DNA from: Syntrophales bacterium
Lineage (GTDB): Bacteria > Desulfobacterota > Syntrophia > Syntrophales > PHBD01
Assembly: GCA_035363115.1 (NCBI GenBank)
Contig: DAOSEM010000008.1
Location: forward strand, 113,774-177,773
DNA: 64,000 nucleotides
Reading direction: 5' to 3'
This document shows, piece by piece, positions 50,343 to 59,163 of this stretch (positions are counted from its first letter, which is position 1; each line of letters begins with the position of its first letter). A program made the translations under genes and the position numbers. The notes beneath the pieces are model-generated. The model did no database searches. It was not told the origin of the DNA and saw only the letters and a list, made by a program, of their open reading frames with translations.

Positions 50343-51353
50343 TCAGCAGATCCGGGGAACCAGCTCCCCCGTGGGGAGGTCGACGACCCGGGAGCCGCCC
50401 ACTGCGGTGTGCAGGATCAACCGGCCTTTTCCCGCCTCTGCAACGGCTCCGATGACGGCGGCGTCCCGGCCCAGGGGATGTCCCTTCATGGCCGAGAGGA
50501 CCCGGTCCGCTTCCTCCTGTGGGCAGAACAGGGCCATTTTGCCCTCGTTCGCCAGGAAGAGCGGGTCCAGTCCGAGGATTTCGCACACCCCCCGCACCTC
50601 TTCCCGGATCGGCAGGCTCTTTTCTTCGATCGTGATTTCCAGGCAGGACTGGCCGGCGATCTCCGCCAGGATGGCCCCCAGCCCCCCGCGCGTGGCGTCC
50701 CGCATGCAGTGAACCCGTGAACTGGCGCCGAGGGCCGCCGCGACGAGCCCGTTCAGGGGCGCCGAGTCCGACAGGATCTCCGTCCGGAGGCCCAGGTCCT
50801 TGCGGACGCTCAGGACCGCCGCTCCGTGGTCGCCGAGGAACCCGCTCAGGATCACGGCGTCTCCCGGAGCGATGCTCCGGACGGAGAGGGGTGCGGGATA
50901 GCGGACGACACCGATCCCGGAGGTGTTGATGAAGATCCCGTCGGCGGCTCCCCGGGGGACGACCTTGGTGTCCCCGGTGACGATGCGGACCCCCGCCTTT
51001 TCGGCGGCCTCCGCCATGGAGCGGACAATCCGGTCCAGGTCCGCCAGGGGGAACCCCTCCTCCAGGATGTAGCCAGCGCTCAGGAACAGGGGCATCGCGC
51101 CGCAGACGGACAGGTCGTTCACAGTTCCGTGGACGGCCAGGGACCCGATGTCGCCGCCGGGAAAGAAAGGCGGTTGGATCACGTAGGAATCGGTCGTCAG
51201 GCAGATTTTCACTCCGTCGATCTCCGCGACGGCGCCGTCTTCCAGCCTTTCCAGCCAGGGGTTCCGGAAGAGGGGGACAAACCGCGCGGCGATCAGCTCG
51301 TGCGACAGCAGGCCGCCTCCGCCGTGCTCCAGCAGGATCCGGTCGTTGCTCAT
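50343..51353 (-). CDS. hypE: Hydrogenase maturation factor HypE
   Basis: A 336-residue AIR-synthase-fold protein. It starts NDRILLEHGGGGLLSHELI and ends in PRIC, whose C-terminal cysteine is carbamoylated by HypF and dehydrated to thiocyanate, the source of the cyanide ligands of the NiFe site. ATP-binding features are ITGD-like VTGDTKVV and DATRGGLGA. The start at 51353 overlaps the hypF stop (ATGA). It is last in the hyp series. No defects were seen. Confidence 0.97.
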   Translation of the reverse strand: MSNDRILLEHGGGGLLSHELIAARFVPLFRNPWLERLEDGAVAEIDGVKICLTTDSYVIQPPFFPGGDIGSLAVHGTVNDLSVCGAMPLFLSAGYILEEGFPLADLDRIVRSMAEAAEKAGVRIVTGDTKVVPRGAADGIFINTSGIGVVRYPAPLSVRSIAPGDAVILSGFLGDHGAAVLSVRKDLGLRTEILSDSAPLNGLVAAALGASSRVHCMRDATRGGLGAILAEIAGQSCLEITIEEKSLPIREEVRGVCEILGLDPLFLANEGKMALFCPQEEADRVLSAMKGHPLGRDAAVIGAVAEAGKGRLILHTAVGGSRVVDLPTGELVPRIC

Positions 51354-53698
51354 GTTTCGTGCCTCCGTGATGTTTCTTCCCGTTCTTTTTCTTTCAGGGC
51401 CTGTGCGGCGGCGATGATGGCCTGGCCGAGGGCGATCCCGCCGTCGTTGGCCGGAACCAAGCGGTGGCGCAGGACCTCGAAGCCCGCCCCTTCCAGGGAG
51501 GACGCGCACTCCTCCAGGAGCCGGCGGTTCTGGAAGCAGCCGCCGCTCAGGGCCGCCGTGCCGAGCCGGCTCGTCTCGCGAATGCGTCCGGCCAGGCCCG
51601 TGAGGGCCGAGGCCAGGGTGCGGTGGAACGATGCCGCCAGCGACGCCGGGCCTTCCCCCCGGAAAAGGCGCTCCATCAATTCCCGGATCGCCGGGAAGAG
51701 ATCCAGGACGAGCACACCGTTTTCTTCTTTAACGGCAAAGGCTAGAAGCCGCCCCTTTTCCGTCCCGGCCAGGGCCTCCAGCTCCATCGCCGCCTGTCCC
51801 TCGAAGCTGACGCGGCGGCGGATGCCCAGGAGGGCCGACACGCCATCGAAGACCCTGCCGAGACTGGTTGTTGGAAGCCCGGCGAGGCTGCTGTCCATGA
51901 TCCGCTCCAGCAGGTCCGGTGCCGTGCCGTCCGGAAGGATGCCGGACCGCCGGGCCGCCTCGGGCCAGGTGGCGCCGAAGGCCTCCCTCAGCAGGCTCGC
52001 GGCGGTGCGCCAGGGCTCCCGGATCGCCTTCTCGCCTCCAGGCAGGGAGAAGGGTTTCAGGTGCCCGGCACGGGTGAAATCCGTCTCCGTGGCCACCAGG
52101 AACTCACCACCCCAGGCCTGGCCGTCGGTACCGTATCCTGTGCCGTCCATGGCGAGGCCGATCACGGGGCCATGGGCGCGGTTTTCCGCCATGCAGCTCA
52201 CGATGTGGGCGTGATGGTGCTGGACACGATAGACCCGCCGGTCCGTCAGGCCGGCGGCAAGGCGCGACGTGTGATAGCCGGGATGGAGGTCGCAGGCGAC
52301 CCGGCTTGGGTCGCATTCGGTGATCCGCTGGACGAGGGCGATGCTCTCCTCGTGAAAATCCCTTGCCTGGGGCGTTTCCAGGTCGCCGATGTGGGGGCTG
52401 AGAAAGGCGGCGTCTTCCCGGACGATACAGACGGTGGCCTTGACCTGGGGGCCCAGGGCCAGGACGGAGGGGTATCTCCTCCGGAGCGCTACGGCCCGGG
52501 GGGTGTAGCCCCGGGCGCGCCTCATCACGGCGGGTCCGCCGGCGGCGACCATTGTGATGGAGTCGTCGCACCGGACCAGGATGTCCCGGTCGTGGACGAG
52601 GAAGCAGTCGGCAATGCCCTTCAGACGCGCCAGGGCCTCCCGGTTGCCGGTGCAGATGGGCTCGTCGGTCCGGTTGCCGCTGGTCATGACCAGGGCCTGG
52701 AAGTTCCCTTTCAGGAGCAGGTGCTGCAGCGGCGTGGAGGGCAGCATGATCCCCAGGGTGGCCATGCCGGGCGCCACCGACGGTGCCAGGAGTTTGCCCG
52801 GGCGCTTCGGGACCAGGACGATGGGCCGCTCGGGGGAGGCAAGCAGCTTTTCCTCTTCCGGTTTGAGGACCGCCAGCCGGCGGGCCGCGTCCACGTCCCG
52901 GACGAGGATCGCCAGGGGCTTCTCCTCCCTGTATTTTCTCTGTCGGAGCCGGGCGACGGCTTCCTCGTTTCCCGCCTCCACTCCCAGGTGAAATCCACCC
53001 AGACCCTTGATCGCCAGGATGCGGCCGCCCTTCAGGAGGCCGATGGCCTGCTCGATCTCATCGTCGGAAGTGACGGGACGGCCTTCGGCGTCCAGGAGCT
53101 GGAGGGACGGCCCGCAGACGGCGCAGGCGTTCGGCTCCGCGTGGAACCGTCGGTCGAGCGGGTCCTCGTATTCCCGGCGGCAGTCCGGGCAGAGGGGAAA
53201 ACAGGCCATGGACGTGTTTTCCCGGTCGTAGGGGATGTCCCGGATGATGGTCAGCCGCGGGCCGCAGTCGGTGCAGTTGATGAAGGGGTAGCGGTATCGC
53301 CGGTCCCCGGGGTCGTCCAGCTCCGCCAGGCAGGCCGCGCAGGGGGCCACGTCGGGGGACAGGCGGACGCCCGCCTTCCCGGTGTCTTCGCTGGGAGCGA
53401 TCCGGAAGTCCCGGTCTCCCCGGGGGGGTACCTCCGCGGACGCAACGGAAGTGACCTCCGCCAGCGGGGGCAGGGCATCGAGAACGTCCCCACCGAACCG
53501 GCGGACCGCCTCGGGGGCCCCTTCCACCTCAACGATCACCCCGTCGGTGCGGTTCTGGACGAATCCCGCCAGGGACCGTTCCCGGGCCAGCCGGTAGATG
53601 AAGGGGCGGAATCCCACGCCCTGGACGATTCCGGAGAAATGCCAGGCGAGGCGCATCGTTGCTGGCGCCCCGGCGGCGCTCCGGCCGGGCGCGGGCAT
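51350..53698 (-). CDS. hypF: Carbamoyltransferase HypF
   Basis: A 782-residue enzyme that makes the carbamoyl group for the hydrogenase cyanide ligands. The N-terminal acylphosphatase domain has SGIVQGVGFRPFIYRLA. Two zinc modules follow (CAACL..., CTDCG..., CPDC..., CAVC), then a YrdC-like domain (KGLGGFHLGVEAGNEEA), then the Kae1-like carbamoyltransferase with VQHHHAHIVSCMAEN. The start is taken as ATG 53698, 2 bases after the hypB stop; ATG 53656 would remove 14 residues. It overlaps hypE at its end. Typical length for the family is 750-780. Confidence 0.96.
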   Translation of the reverse strand: MPAPGRSAAGAPATMRLAWHFSGIVQGVGFRPFIYRLARERSLAGFVQNRTDGVIVEVEGAPEAVRRFGGDVLDALPPLAEVTSVASAEVPPRGDRDFRIAPSEDTGKAGVRLSPDVAPCAACLAELDDPGDRRYRYPFINCTDCGPRLTIIRDIPYDRENTSMACFPLCPDCRREYEDPLDRRFHAEPNACAVCGPSLQLLDAEGRPVTSDDEIEQAIGLLKGGRILAIKGLGGFHLGVEAGNEEAVARLRQRKYREEKPLAILVRDVDAARRLAVLKPEEEKLLASPERPIVLVPKRPGKLLAPSVAPGMATLGIMLPSTPLQHLLLKGNFQALVMTSGNRTDEPICTGNREALARLKGIADCFLVHDRDILVRCDDSITMVAAGGPAVMRRARGYTPRAVALRRRYPSVLALGPQVKATVCIVREDAAFLSPHIGDLETPQARDFHEESIALVQRITECDPSRVACDLHPGYHTSRLAAGLTDRRVYRVQHHHAHIVSCMAENRAHGPVIGLAMDGTGYGTDGQAWGGEFLVATETDFTRAGHLKPFSLPGGEKAIREPWRTAASLLREAFGATWPEAARRSGILPDGTAPDLLERIMDSSLAGLPTTSLGRVFDGVSALLGIRRRVSFEGQAAMELEALAGTEKGRLLAFAVKEENGVLVLDLFPAIRELMERLFRGEGPASLAASFHRTLASALTGLAGRIRETSRLGTAALSGGCFQNRRLLEECASSLEGAGFEVLRHRLVPANDGGIALGQAIIAAAQALKEKEREETSRRHET

Positions 53699-53700
53699 GC

Positions 53701-54360
53701 CTATTCCACCCGCCGGCTTTGCATCCGTTTGGTGAGCCACGCGATCCACCCCTCCAGGCCTTCTCCGGTCTTGCAGGACACCTCGAAGATCTCGATCCCG
53801 GGATGGAGGGCCCGGGCGTCCCGGCAGGCCTTGGCGAGGTCGAAATCGACGTACGGGAGGAGATCGATCTTGTTGATGAGGAGAACCGACGCTTCCTGGA
53901 ACATCAGGGGGTACTTGGCCGGCTTGTCGGCGCCCTCGGGGACGCTGAGGATCATGACCTTGTCGTTTTCCCCGATGCGGAACTCCGCCGGGCAGACCAG
54001 GTTTCCCACGTTTTCCACGATGAGGAGGTCCGTCTCGTCCAGGTTCAGGTCCGCCAGGGCCTCCCGGACCATGTTGCCGTCCAGGTGGCATCCCCCGCCG
54101 GTGTTGATCTGCACCGCCGGGATTCCCAGGGCGGCCACGCGGTCGGCGTCGAAAGTATCCTGGATATCCCCCTCGATGACGGCGATTCGGACCCGGTCGC
54201 GGAGGGCCAGGATGGTCCGCTCCACCAGGGAGGTCTTGCCGGCACCGGGGGAGCTCATCAGGTTCATGACATACAGGTTCTTCTCGTCGAACAGCGCCCG
54301 GTTTCCATCGGCGATCCGGTCGTTGGCGTCGAGGACGTTCTGAACGACTCTGACTTTCAT
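53701..54360 (-). CDS. hypB: Nickel-insertion GTPase HypB
   Basis: A 219-residue SIMIBI GTPase. The P-loop is MSSPGAGKTSLVER near residue 36, with NTGGGCHLDGNM (metal-binding Cys/His) and the G4-like LINKIDLLPY. It passes nickel, with HypA, to the hydrogenase large subunit. Unlike some orthologs it has neither the histidine-rich storage stretch nor the N-terminal CxxCGC site. The start 54360 overlaps the hypD stop (ATGA) and has GGGAGG upstream. Confidence 0.97.
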   Translation of the reverse strand: MKVRVVQNVLDANDRIADGNRALFDEKNLYVMNLMSSPGAGKTSLVERTILALRDRVRIAVIEGDIQDTFDADRVAALGIPAVQINTGGGCHLDGNMVREALADLNLDETDLLIVENVGNLVCPAEFRIGENDKVMILSVPEGADKPAKYPLMFQEASVLLINKIDLLPYVDFDLAKACRDARALHPGIEIFEVSCKTGEGLEGWIAWLTKRMQSRRVE

Positions 54361-55469
54361 GAAATTCCTCCCTTTGCTCTGGAATATTTGAAATGCGCCG
54401 CGCAGGTCCCCTCGGAGGACACCATGCAAGGACCCACGGGCTGCGAGGGTGTGCAGACGCGGCGGAACAGGGGACAGTCCTCGGGGGTGCGGACGCCCCG
54501 GAGGATCTCCCCGCAGGAGCAGCCCCTGATTTCTTCCGGGGGCATTTCCGGGACGGGATGACGGGATCGGGCGTCCCAGGTCCCGAAGTCATCCCGGAAA
54601 ACGAGACCGCTTGCCGGGATTGTTCCCAGGCCCCGCCACTCGGCGTCGGAGGGACGGAACACCCGCTCCATCACCTCCCGGGCCCGGATGTTTCCCTCCG
54701 GTTTGAGCCCCCTCGTGTACTGGATCTCCACGTCGAATGTTCCCTCCGCAATCTGCCGGAGAAGCATCAGGATCCCCTCCAGGATGTCCGCCGGCTCGAA
54801 CCCGGTAATGACCGCCGCCCGGCCCGAGGCGGGGATCCGCTCGTAGGCGGCGGTTCCCGTGATGGTGCTGACGTGGCCCGGGCAGAGAAAGCCATCGATA
54901 TGGAGATCCGGGTCGTCCAGGAGGGCCTGGAGGACCGGCGGGACGACCTTGTGGACGGAGAAGACGGTCAGGTTGGACAGGCCGCGCTTCCGGGCCGCCA
55001 GGATCGCGGAGGCCACCGTGGGCGAGGTCGTCTCGAAGCCGATGCCCATGAAGACAATCTCTTTTAAAGACTCGGCTTCCGCCAGGGACAGGCAGTCCGC
55101 CGCGGAGGATACCACCCGGACGTCAGCGCCGTCGGCCCGCAGCAACTGCAGGCTGCGACCGCCCGAGCCGGGAACCCGCAGCATGTCCCCGAAGGTGGCA
55201 AAGACCACGTTTTCCCTGCCGGCGAGATGGAGGGCCGTATCCACGTCGCGGGTGGAAGTGACGCAGACGGGGCAGCCTGGGCCCGAGATCAGGCGGAGAT
55301 TCCGGGGCAGAAGGGCCTTCAGCCCGTGGCGGGCGATCGCCTGGGTGTGGGTCCCGCAGACCTCCATCAGGGTGATCGTCCGGTCCCCGAGCGAGCCGGC
55401 CGTCTCCCCGATCAGGGCAAGCATGCCGCGGATCAGCGAGGGGTCCCGGTATTCGTCAATATATTTCAT
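54357..55469 (-). CDS. hypD: Hydrogenase maturation factor HypD
   Basis: A 370-residue protein that joins Fe, CO and CN in the Fe(CN)2CO moiety. It has the conserved cysteines in VCGTHTQAI, SGPGCPVCVTS and CPGHVSTITG, and the C-terminal [4Fe-4S] segment GCSCGEILRGVRTPEDCPLF. It works with HypC and HypE. Start at 55469, overlapping hypC by 14 bases; it overlaps hypB by 4. Full length. Confidence 0.97.
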   Translation of the reverse strand: MKYIDEYRDPSLIRGMLALIGETAGSLGDRTITLMEVCGTHTQAIARHGLKALLPRNLRLISGPGCPVCVTSTRDVDTALHLAGRENVVFATFGDMLRVPGSGGRSLQLLRADGADVRVVSSAADCLSLAEAESLKEIVFMGIGFETTSPTVASAILAARKRGLSNLTVFSVHKVVPPVLQALLDDPDLHIDGFLCPGHVSTITGTAAYERIPASGRAAVITGFEPADILEGILMLLRQIAEGTFDVEIQYTRGLKPEGNIRAREVMERVFRPSDAEWRGLGTIPASGLVFRDDFGTWDARSRHPVPEMPPEEIRGCSCGEILRGVRTPEDCPLFRRVCTPSQPVGPCMVSSEGTCAAHFKYSRAKGGIS

Positions 55470-55686
55470 GGTCGATCAGCTCTTTCAGGAAGGCCAGTTT
55501 TTCCACGGCCAGGGCCTCGTCGATCCGATGGATGGCATAGCCCGCGTGGGAGATGACGTAGTCCCCGGGCCCGACCGGCTCGTCCACGATGTCGAGGCAC
55601 ACCTCCCGCGTCGTGCCGCCGATCTCGATGACGGCGAAGTTATCTTCGTCGATGGAAAGTATTTTCCCGGGAAAGCCGATGCACAT
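55456..55686 (-). CDS. hypC: Hydrogenase assembly chaperone HypC
   Basis: A 76-residue chaperone starting MCIGFPGKI, whose second-residue cysteine holds the Fe group, with VSIGxx-type core EIGGTTREVCLDIVDEPVGPGDYVISHAGYAIHRID. It delivers the Fe(CN)2CO unit from HypD/E to the large subunit. It overlaps hypD by 14 bases. A family A repeat separates it from hypA on the upstream side. Confidence 0.97.
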   Translation of the reverse strand: MCIGFPGKILSIDEDNFAVIEIGGTTREVCLDIVDEPVGPGDYVISHAGYAIHRIDEALAVEKLAFLKELIDHEIY

Positions 55687-55724
55687 GGTTTTTTACTCCT
55701 GACAGACTGCGGAATGGCTGTTTT

Positions 55725-55834
55725 CAGGCTGTTCAAAAAGGGTTGAATGCAAGGCGCCCGAAATACCGAGCCGCGAGTCGTACGTTTGGGTACGTCAGGG
55801 CGTCGGGGTATGAAAGCAACGCAGCGGGCAGCCC
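55725..55834. repeat. MITE-like palindromic repeat, family A, copy 3, within the hyp operon
   Basis: Matches the reverse complement of 30093-30214: CAGGCTGTTCAAAAA, ATGCAAGGCGCCCGAAAT, then GTCGTAC-GTTTGG-GTACGTC, then GCAACGCAGC. The far terminus is missing or degenerate. It fills the 152-base gap between hypA and hypC, which run in the same direction. Confidence 0.8.
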
Positions 55835-55838
55835 CTAT

Positions 55839-56189
55839 TCAGCACCCGTCCACTTCCATTTCGATCAGCTTCATTTCCTCCGTCCCCCCCGTCAGCAGCA
55901 CCTCGCTGCCGCCGCAGTCGGGACATTCTCCCGTGAAGGAGGGCGGCGACAGTTCCTTTTCACAGTTCAGGCAGTAGACGGTCACCGGACGGATGTCGAA
56001 CCGGAGGACGGCCCCCTCGGCCCTGGTGCCCTGCGACTGGACGGAGAAGGCGAACCGGAGGGCCTGAGGATCGATGCAGGACAGGCGGCCGAAGGACAAA
56101 AGCAGGCTGTTCACCGTTTCGAAAGGGGTCTTCCGCGCCTGTTCCTCCACGATCTCCAGAAGTGACTGAACGAGAGACAGCTCATGCAT
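55839..56189 (-). CDS. hypA: Nickel chaperone HypA
   Basis: A 116-residue protein starting MHELSLVQSLLEIVEEQA, whose His2 is a nickel ligand. The zinc module is CLNCEKELSPPSFTGECPDCGG. It delivers nickel with HypB. It overlaps the maturation protease gene by 8 bases. The following hypC lies beyond a repeat element. Confidence 0.97.
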   Translation of the reverse strand: MHELSLVQSLLEIVEEQARKTPFETVNSLLLSFGRLSCIDPQALRFAFSVQSQGTRAEGAVLRFDIRPVTVYCLNCEKELSPPSFTGECPDCGGSEVLLTGGTEEMKLIEMEVDGC

Positions 56190-56679
56190 CGCGCACCGGT
56201 TCCGTCCGGATGCCCAGGGCGTCCATCTCCTGCAGAAGAAGCTGTTCCATCACCGGCAACCGCCTCGTCATCTCCTCCGTCATCTCCAACCCCATGTCCC
56301 GCCACTGGTGCGGGACGATGCACAGGAAAGTGATTTCCGGCAGGTCGCCCATCATCTCGGCCTTGCACAGGACGTCGGAGAAGCTGACCTCGTGGGCCGT
56401 CGTGGGAGGGGGCAGATATGTAGACATCTCCTCATGGGTGAACCGGTAGATCGATCCCGGCGGATCCGGCAGCTTGATCGTATCGATGACAATCATCCGC
56501 TCGCATTGATCGAAAAGGCCCAGGAGGACGTACCCCAGGGTTCCCCCGTCCACGGCCTCCGCTTCTTCGGGCAAACGGTGGCGCTCCAGGAACCAGTGGA
56601 GAAAGTGAACCCCGAAGCCTTCGTCCTTCGTGATGATGTTGCCCAGCCCCAGGATGATGAGCTTCTTCTTTTCCATCAT
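56182..56679 (-). CDS. Hydrogenase maturation endopeptidase (HyaD/HybD family)
   Basis: A 165-residue protease that removes the C-terminal tail of the large subunit after nickel insertion. It begins KKLIILGLGNIITKDEGFGVHFL, with the family's GLGN and the metal-binding Glu in DEGFG; a further acidic ligand lies in IVIDTIKLPDPPG and a His in TAHEVSFSD. I start it at 56679 (two adjacent ATGs); the upstream in-frame extension to 56775 shows no ribosome site. It overlaps hypA by 8 bases. Confidence 0.93.
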   Translation of the reverse strand: MMEKKKLIILGLGNIITKDEGFGVHFLHWFLERHRLPEEAEAVDGGTLGYVLLGLFDQCERMIVIDTIKLPDPPGSIYRFTHEEMSTYLPPPTTAHEVSFSDVLCKAEMMGDLPEITFLCIVPHQWRDMGLEMTEEMTRRLPVMEQLLLQEMDALGIRTEPVRDA

Positions 56680-56785
56680 GGTGATGCTGCTGTTTATAAG
56701 GGAAGGGGGAAGCGCTTGACGGCTTCCCCCTTCCGGGAACGTTTTCAAGATCCGGCGATCCTGTCTCCGCCGCATTCCGGTCCGA

Positions 56786-57454
56786 TCAGTGTTCTCCCTT
56801 CTTGAAGACGACGCCGCTGATCATGGAGGACACGGTGCCCTGCTTGAAGATCACGTCGTACCAGAAGGCCATGTAGATGTGGACGATGATGAAGAGCACG
56901 AAGGCCCAGGTCAGGACATGGTGGATGTATCGGACGGTGGCCAGCCCCCCCATGATGATCTCGAAAGGCTTGAGAACCGGATAGACCAGGGCCGTCCAGC
57001 CGGCATGGTATCCCGCCCCCATGAGGATCAGGCCCGTCAGGCAGATCAGGAACACCATGAAGAGAAGCCCGCCGTAGGCCAGGGACTGGAGCGGTCCGTA
57101 CAGGTACTTGTGGTCCGGCGGCTCCTTGGAGACCAGCAGGTAGAACTTGACCTGTTTGACGGTGTTGGTGAAATCCGTCCAGGCGAAGAAGTCCTTCCAG
57201 TCGGCGTGGAACCGGGAGAAAACGGCCAGGTAGAGGCGCCAGACGAACAGGAACAGGAGCAGCACGCCGAAGAATACATGGACGCCTCGCGTGTTGCCCA
57301 TGAAGAACTTGTTGACCGTTTCGCCCTGGGTCAGCGTAAAGGGGGAGGCGATGTAGAAACCCGTCACGATGAGGGCGAAGATGGAGAAGGCCATGATCCA
57401 GTGGTTGTAGCGGATGGCCACGGACCATTCCTTTTTCGGGACGATGTTTTTCAT
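56786..57454 (-). CDS. Hydrogenase cytochrome b subunit (HyaC type)
   Basis: A 222-residue diheme b-type cytochrome with four main hydrophobic segments near 18-40, 58-75, 128-150 and 178-200. Candidate heme histidines are in RYNHWIMAFSI, RGVHVFFGVLL, YHAGW and YIHHVLTWAFVLFIIVHIYMAF. It takes electrons from the hydrogenase small subunit to quinone. It follows the large subunit by 16 bases. Order small-large-cytochrome-protease matches membrane-bound uptake hydrogenases. Confidence 0.93.
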   Translation of the reverse strand: MKNIVPKKEWSVAIRYNHWIMAFSIFALIVTGFYIASPFTLTQGETVNKFFMGNTRGVHVFFGVLLLFLFVWRLYLAVFSRFHADWKDFFAWTDFTNTVKQVKFYLLVSKEPPDHKYLYGPLQSLAYGGLLFMVFLICLTGLILMGAGYHAGWTALVYPVLKPFEIIMGGLATVRYIHHVLTWAFVLFIIVHIYMAFWYDVIFKQGTVSSMISGVVFKKGEH

Positions 57455-57470
57455 GGCAGACTCCTTTCTC

Positions 57471-59144
57471 CTATGCCACCCGGTACTTGCGGATCTCGTT
57501 GGTCTGCGGGTCGATGATGTGAACGGCGCAGGCCATGCAGGGATCGAAGGAGTGGATCGTCCGTATGATCTCCAGCGGCTGGTCGGCCTTGGCCAGTTTC
57601 AGGCCGATCAGGGACTCCTCGTAGGGGCCTCGCCGCCCGCCCTTGTCGCGGGGCGAGCAGTTCCAGGTGGAGGGGACGATGGCCTGGTAGTTGGCGATCA
57701 CCTTGTCCTCGATGCGGATCCAGTGTCCCAGGGCTCCCCGGGGCGGTTCCGTCATGCCGCGTCCCTCGCCCTTCTTCGGCACGTCGCACTTCGTCCAGGT
57801 GCGCGTGTCGCCGGCCTTGACGTTCTTGATCAGCTCGTTCACCCACCCCTCGATGTGATCGGCGACGTATTTCGTCTCGATGGCCCGGGCGGCCGTCCGG
57901 CCGAGGGTCGAGAAGAGAACCGTCACCGGGAGGCCCGCTGCCTTCAGGGTCCCGTCGATGAGGTTCTTGAGCTCCGTGTGTCCCTGTGAATAGGCGACGA
58001 CGAGCCGCGCCAACGGACCCACTTCGTAAGGGAGGCCGTCGTACCGCGGGGCCTTGCACCAGGAGTACTTCTCGTTCCCCTTCAGATGCCCTTCCTTGTC
58101 AAACCCCGTGTATTCGGGATACGTCCAACCCTTGTAGGGATGGAGGGGGCCCTTGTCCTGGTACCAGGCATGGCTGACTTCCTCGGTGATCTTTTCCTCG
58201 TCCAGGGACATCGGGTGAGCCACATCGGCGCCCTTGACGAGTCCCCGGGGGAAGAGGAGGCTCGTCCAGCCGTCATCCAGGGGGAGCCCGCCGTAGGCCA
58301 GGAAGTTCTTGACGCCGCCGCCAAGCCCCTGGATGCCTTCCTCCTTGTAGTAGGCCGCCGCCAGGAGAACGTCGGGGATGTAGGCGTTCTCGATGAAGTT
58401 CTTCATCTCCTTGAGCCGGAACAGGTACTCGCCGAGGCGCGAGGCGTCCAGGGCGTCCATGACCGACGAGACGCCACCCACGACCAGGCTCTGGGGATGG
58501 GGGTTCTTGCCGCCGAAGATGGCTGTCATCGCGGAGCCGACCTTGGAGACCTGCAGCGCGTCCAGGTAATGGGACGTGATGATCAGGTTGGCCTCCGGGG
58601 GCAGCTTGTAAGAGGGGTTGCCCCAATAGGCATTGGCGAAAGGACCGAGGCGTCCCGACTGGACGAACTTGGTCAGGCGCTGCTGAACCGCCTTGTAATG
58701 GGTCTCGGAGCAGTTGTAGGGATTCGCGCAGTAGGCCCGGGCCATCTCCACGGCCTTCTTCGGATCCGCCTTAAGGGCGCTGGTGATGTCCACCCAGTCC
58801 AGCCCGTGGAGGTGGTAGAAGTGCATGACGTGGTCGTAGAGGTACTGGGCGCCGCTGATGAGGTTCCGGACGAGCCGGGCGTTCGTCGGCGCCTGGACCT
58901 TGAAGGCGTCCTCGCAGGCGAGGATGCTGGCTTCGTAGTGGACGTAGGTGCAGACGCCGCAGAAACGCTGGGTGATGAGGCCGGCGTCCCGGGGGTCGCG
59001 TCCCTTCAGGATCGTTTCGAAGCCCCGCCACAGGGTGATGCTGCTCCAGGCGTCCCGGACGGTGTTCGAGGAGTCCAGTTCGACTTCAATTCTCAGGTGT
59101 CCCTCAATGCGGGTAATGGGATCGATAATCATTCGCGTGGCCAT
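57471..59144 (-). CDS. [NiFe] hydrogenase large subunit
   Basis: A 557-residue catalytic subunit. The two CxxC nickel sites are RFCGVCTYVH (residues about 60-69) and DPCMACAVH near the end; all four ligands are cysteine, so it is not a [NiFeSe] enzyme. The C-terminal peptide IIDPQTNEIRKYRVA after the histidine should be cut by the protease at 56182. RGALGHWIRIEDKVIANYQAIVPSTWNCSPRD is the conserved core. It oxidises H2 with the small subunit on the periplasmic face. Start 59144 has GGGAGGT upstream. Confidence 0.98.
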   Translation of the reverse strand: MATRMIIDPITRIEGHLRIEVELDSSNTVRDAWSSITLWRGFETILKGRDPRDAGLITQRFCGVCTYVHYEASILACEDAFKVQAPTNARLVRNLISGAQYLYDHVMHFYHLHGLDWVDITSALKADPKKAVEMARAYCANPYNCSETHYKAVQQRLTKFVQSGRLGPFANAYWGNPSYKLPPEANLIITSHYLDALQVSKVGSAMTAIFGGKNPHPQSLVVGGVSSVMDALDASRLGEYLFRLKEMKNFIENAYIPDVLLAAAYYKEEGIQGLGGGVKNFLAYGGLPLDDGWTSLLFPRGLVKGADVAHPMSLDEEKITEEVSHAWYQDKGPLHPYKGWTYPEYTGFDKEGHLKGNEKYSWCKAPRYDGLPYEVGPLARLVVAYSQGHTELKNLIDGTLKAAGLPVTVLFSTLGRTAARAIETKYVADHIEGWVNELIKNVKAGDTRTWTKCDVPKKGEGRGMTEPPRGALGHWIRIEDKVIANYQAIVPSTWNCSPRDKGGRRGPYEESLIGLKLAKADQPLEIIRTIHSFDPCMACAVHIIDPQTNEIRKYRVA

Positions 59145-59163
59145 ATAGAATACCTCCCGTCGC

